Positions 61,201 to 64,000 of a DNA stretch of 64,000 nucleotides are shown in pieces (the stretch's first letter is position 1; the number at the start of each line of letters is the position of its first letter). The stretch covers positions 620,001-684,000 of the forward strand of contig CBDDDL010000003.1 in assembly GCA_965226645.1 (NCBI GenBank), given 5' to 3'. Both the position numbers and the translations under genes were made by a program. This stretch comes from Poriferisodalis sp965226645 (GTDB lineage Bacteria > Actinomycetota > Acidimicrobiia > Acidimicrobiales > Poriferisodalaceae). The notes under the pieces were generated by a model. It did not search any database, had not been told where the DNA came from, and saw only the letters and a list, made by a program, of their open reading frames with translations.

Positions 61201-64000
61201 CACGGTCGAGGACGTGTACCCGCCGTCGTCGCTGCGGGCGTACGACCTGGGGTCGAAGGAGCGCCTGTACGCCGAGGACGTCGTGGATCTGCCTCTTTCC
61301 GCGCCTCACGGATTGTGGGGCGACAACTCCGACTTCTTCATCGTAGACAATCCCGAGTGGTCGGTCAGAGTCCTTTTCGAGCCTCCGCACGGCGTCGCCA
61401 AGGCGGGGCAGGTGTCCAAGGAGGCCGACGAGTCCTTCGCCCTGGGAAGGCGTTCCGGAAATGGATTTTCCAACCCGATGCACGTTGCGGGCAACGACGC
61501 TCCGCTCGGCGTATGGAGTAACGGTACGACCATCTGGGTGAGCGACGGCGACGACGTCAAGATCTACGCCTATTACGCGAGCACCGGGGAGCGCAATCGG
61601 GACGAGGACTTCGACACGCTGAAGATCGCCGACGGCGGACCTACGTCGCCGGTCGCTGTCATTTCGCTTCTACGGGATGATGTCGTCTCTATGCAGCGGC
61701 CGTACGGCTTGTGGTCTGACGGTACGACTATGTGGGTCGCAGACCGAGTGATGAGCGTGTGCGCGGAGACGATCTATCGCGTGCTACGCGAACGACCCGC
61801 GCACCTGGGGGGATTCGGCAAAGCGAACCTTCACGCTCGTGGAGCGCACCAGCCGCTACGCGGTGCTGCCCGACGGCTACGGCGCGCCGGCCGTCGCCGC
61901 CGCGGTCACCGCGGCGCTTCGAGATGGCCCGCTGGGCCGACATCGAGCCGCGCTCGCCGTGGACGCGCTGCTGCGCCGACCTGGACATCAGCACACGACA
62001 TCTACACTCAACTCAGTCGGAGAGGGATCCTCTGCGGGATCTGGGTCCGTTCGATTCGGATGTGCAGTTGGCCGATATCTGGGGTGACGGCGATGGGCGT
62101 TTGTTCGTGCTGGACAGCCGTTCTGACGGCGCCTCGATCTTCACGGTCAATCTTCCTGATCCGCCGGGCGAGCCCGTGGTCGCGGATGCCGAGACGAGCA
62201 GTCGGACGGTCACGGTCAGCTGGAGTTTGCCGGACCCGAACAGTTACGGCAGCAGCCCGGTGCGTGGATTCGAGGTTTGGTATCGGCTCGTGCCCGAATC
62301 GTTGCAGGGCCGGTCGGTAGGCCGTGGCAGCACCTTGGGGGAGGGCTCGGTCGCCGACGGGCAGGCAAGGGCCGTTGGCCGCGCGACGAACGGCGAGGAG
62401 CGATGGGTGCGGCTTCCGTTGACAGAGACCACTGGGCAGGAGATCAGGGGGCTGGTGAACGGCCGGACGTATCAGATAGCGGTCCGCGCGGTGAACTACG
62501 AGACCAGCAGCAATTGGGAGACCGTGGAAGTAGTGCCGCGGGGCGCACCCTCCTTGCCCAGCGGCTTGAGCGCCTCGCCCGACGGTTCTGGCGCGCTCAA
62601 CGTGGCTTGGTCCGCGCCGTTGTTGACTGGCACTCACGAGATCTCGGAATACACTTTGCGTTACGCCGAGGGGTCCACTCCTGTTTGGACATCGTCCGAC
62701 GTGACGCGGCTTACCGTTACGGGCACCTCTCATCGTCTCACCGGGCTGACCAACGGGACGTTGTACTCCATTATGGTGCGGGCCGATGTGAGCACGAACA
62801 ACGGCTCTTGGGCTGGTGTGCAGGCGACTCCGCTAGCGCTTTCCGGTCCGCCGAACATCACTTCGGTGACCGAAGACGACGGCGAGCTCGAAGTTGCCTG
62901 GACGGCGCCGAGCAATGTCGGAGGCAGCAGCGTCATCGACTATGCGGTGCGTTACCGTGTCAAGAGCGATACGCTCGGCGAGGAGGCCGACTGGACGGTC
63001 GACTCGTCAGCGGTTACGTCGTCGCCATGGACCATCGACCGCCTTGCCAACGGCGTCCGCTACGAGGTGGGGGTAAGCGCCCGCAATTCCCAAGGGCGTG
63101 GCGAGTGGTCCGTCTCGGGGGAAGGGACGCCCTCGACACTGCCGGATCCGCCGACCAGTGTTACGGCCTTTGGAAGCAACACCGAGATCGATGTCACTTG
63201 GGCTGCTCCTGCTGACAACGGCGGTCTCGAAATCCTCGACTACCAGGTGAGCTATCGGACCAACTCACCCCAAGGATCGTGGACCGTCTCCGAAGCGAAT
63301 ATCTCCGGTGACACGTATACGTCGACGATCGCCGTTCTGGCCAACGGGACCGCCTATGACGTGTGCGTGCAGGCCCGCAACCACAATGGGTTCAGTGAAT
63401 GTGGGCAGGCCTCGGCGACTCCCACAGGTGTACCGTCACGACCCGGCTCCCTCGGTCTAACGCATGGGAACGGTTCGCTGGCATTGACGTGGTCAACGCC
63501 CGCCGGCGGCGCGCCGCTGGATCGCTACTTGGTGCGATACCGCGTCCACAGCCCCCAAGGCGCATGGCGGCAAGAAACAGTGAGCGCGAACCCCGGCATG
63601 AGTCCAATTCCAACGGAACTGACGCTGGGCGGGCTACGCAACGGTGTCGAGTTCGACGTGGAGGTTCAGGCGCACAACACCACCGGCTACGGACCGCCTG
63701 CGACCGGCAGGGGAACGCCGTCAACCACTCCCTCGCCCCCGTCAGTCCAGGTCATTCCGGGCGATGAAACGCTGAGAATTACTTGGTCCGCGCCCGGCGA
63801 CGGCGGAGCGCCGATCGAGTCCTACACGGTGTATTTGATTGAGCAGCCTGGCTCGATAGCCGTAGGTTCGTTAACCAGCCAACTGCCAGCGGGACCATTG
63901 TCAGCGGAGTTCAGCCTACTCACCAACGGCACGACCTATGAGGTGTGCGTAACCGCAATCAACGGGAACGGCGAAGGGTCATGCGGTTCGGGCACTGCGG
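58259..64000 (+). pseudogene. Giant propeller/fibronectin-III surface protein, interrupted by an IS30 remnant and cut by the window edge
   Basis: From GTG 58259 a signal peptide (about residues 1-40) precedes blocks of five LWSDGTTMWVAD...KIYAY-type repeats. The blocks alternate with FN3 pairs: first block 58430-59150, FN3 pair to 59760, second block to 60520, FN3 pair to 61090, third block from 61130. The third block is cut at about 61748, between its fourth and fifth repeats, by an IS30 remnant that shifts the frame. The host sequence resumes at about 62017 in another frame (SERDPLRDLGPF, DIWGDGDGRLFVLDS). It then stays open through at least six FN3 domains to base 64000. Predicted role: a secreted binding protein. 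The gene may be non-functional as assembled. Confidence 0.75.
61749..62016 (+). mobile_element. Internally deleted IS30 transposase remnant
   Basis: About 268 bp keep, in order, short islands of the IS30 transposase at 34885-35859: SVCAETIYR, GKAN, ERTSRYAV...LPDGYGAP...VAAAVTAAL, EMARWADIE fused to PRSPW, LLRR, and DIYTQL. At least five internal deletions separate the islands. One lies between two copies of CCGCGCTCG in the full element, suggesting microhomology. No terminal repeats remain. It splits the propeller-FN3 gene. Confidence 0.7.

Overview
The window is high-GC DNA with dense, mostly co-oriented operons, many GTG/TTG starts and frequent 4-base start/stop overlaps. It carries actinobacterial-style genes: a fused trpEG, CWB2 (cell wall binding repeat 2) surface proteins, F420-type oxidoreductase debris and Cyp125/142-like P450s. 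Together these suggest a free-living or host-associated actinobacterium, plausibly class Acidimicrobiia. That placement is inference; there is no rRNA or other marker in the window. No tRNA, rRNA, CRISPR array, phage or replication origin was recognised.

Layout. 1-5.0 kb (minus): two tandem CWB2/beta-propeller surface proteins, one carrying an M6-type metallopeptidase and broken by an in-frame TAA. 5.1-10.5 kb (plus): histidine operon hisD-hisC-microORF-hisB-hisH-hisA-hisF, whose junctions are bridged by chains of tiny overlapping start/stop ORFs. 10.6-12.1 kb: acyl-CoA synthetase. 12.4-14.5 kb: plant-type LRR protein with CWB2 modules. 14.6-22.3 kb (minus): one giant surface gene ending in a GH16-like domain, damaged by a frameshift and an in-frame stop. 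22.5-25.8 kb: decayed IS1380-type and IS256-type elements. 25.8-34.8 kb: alpha/beta hydrolase diverging from a GroES-like gene that heads trpEG, ygfZ, an ABM protein, trpC, trpF, trpB, trpA, a small zinc-motif protein and a c-type cytochrome. 34.8-38.4 kb: an apparently intact IS30 element, a FabZ-like dehydratase and a third IS1380 copy. 38.6-46.5 kb: SDR, esterase, then a GATase/P450/P450 operon divergent from two glutamine-synthetase-like ligases. 46.6-51.4 kb: branched-chain-amino-acid type ABC importer with a fused permease-ATPase. 51.5-54.2 kb: PaaA/C-like diiron protein, two MaoC-like proteins and an enoyl-CoA hydratase. 54.2-57.4 kb: CWB2-RTX surface protein. 57.6-58.2 kb: gene debris. 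58.3 kb to the window end: giant propeller/FN3 protein interrupted by an internally deleted IS30 remnant.

How the parts work together. The his and trp clusters make two amino acids. The P450/GATase/GS-like/ABC block looks like uptake and gamma-glutamyl activation of an amine, with oxidation and release of glutamate (inference). The diiron/MaoC/enoyl-CoA hydratase block looks like acyl-CoA catabolism. The surface genes are repeat-rich, with near-identical internal tandem duplications and several lesions.

Two sequence themes recur. First, a TAnnnT hexamer lies 6-8 nt upstream of an ATG/GTG start at nine places, which is the pattern expected of leaderless transcripts. Second, RTGA start-stop overlaps link genes and mini-ORFs; they are most striking in the his operon, where mini-ORFs repeat at an exact 14-nt period.
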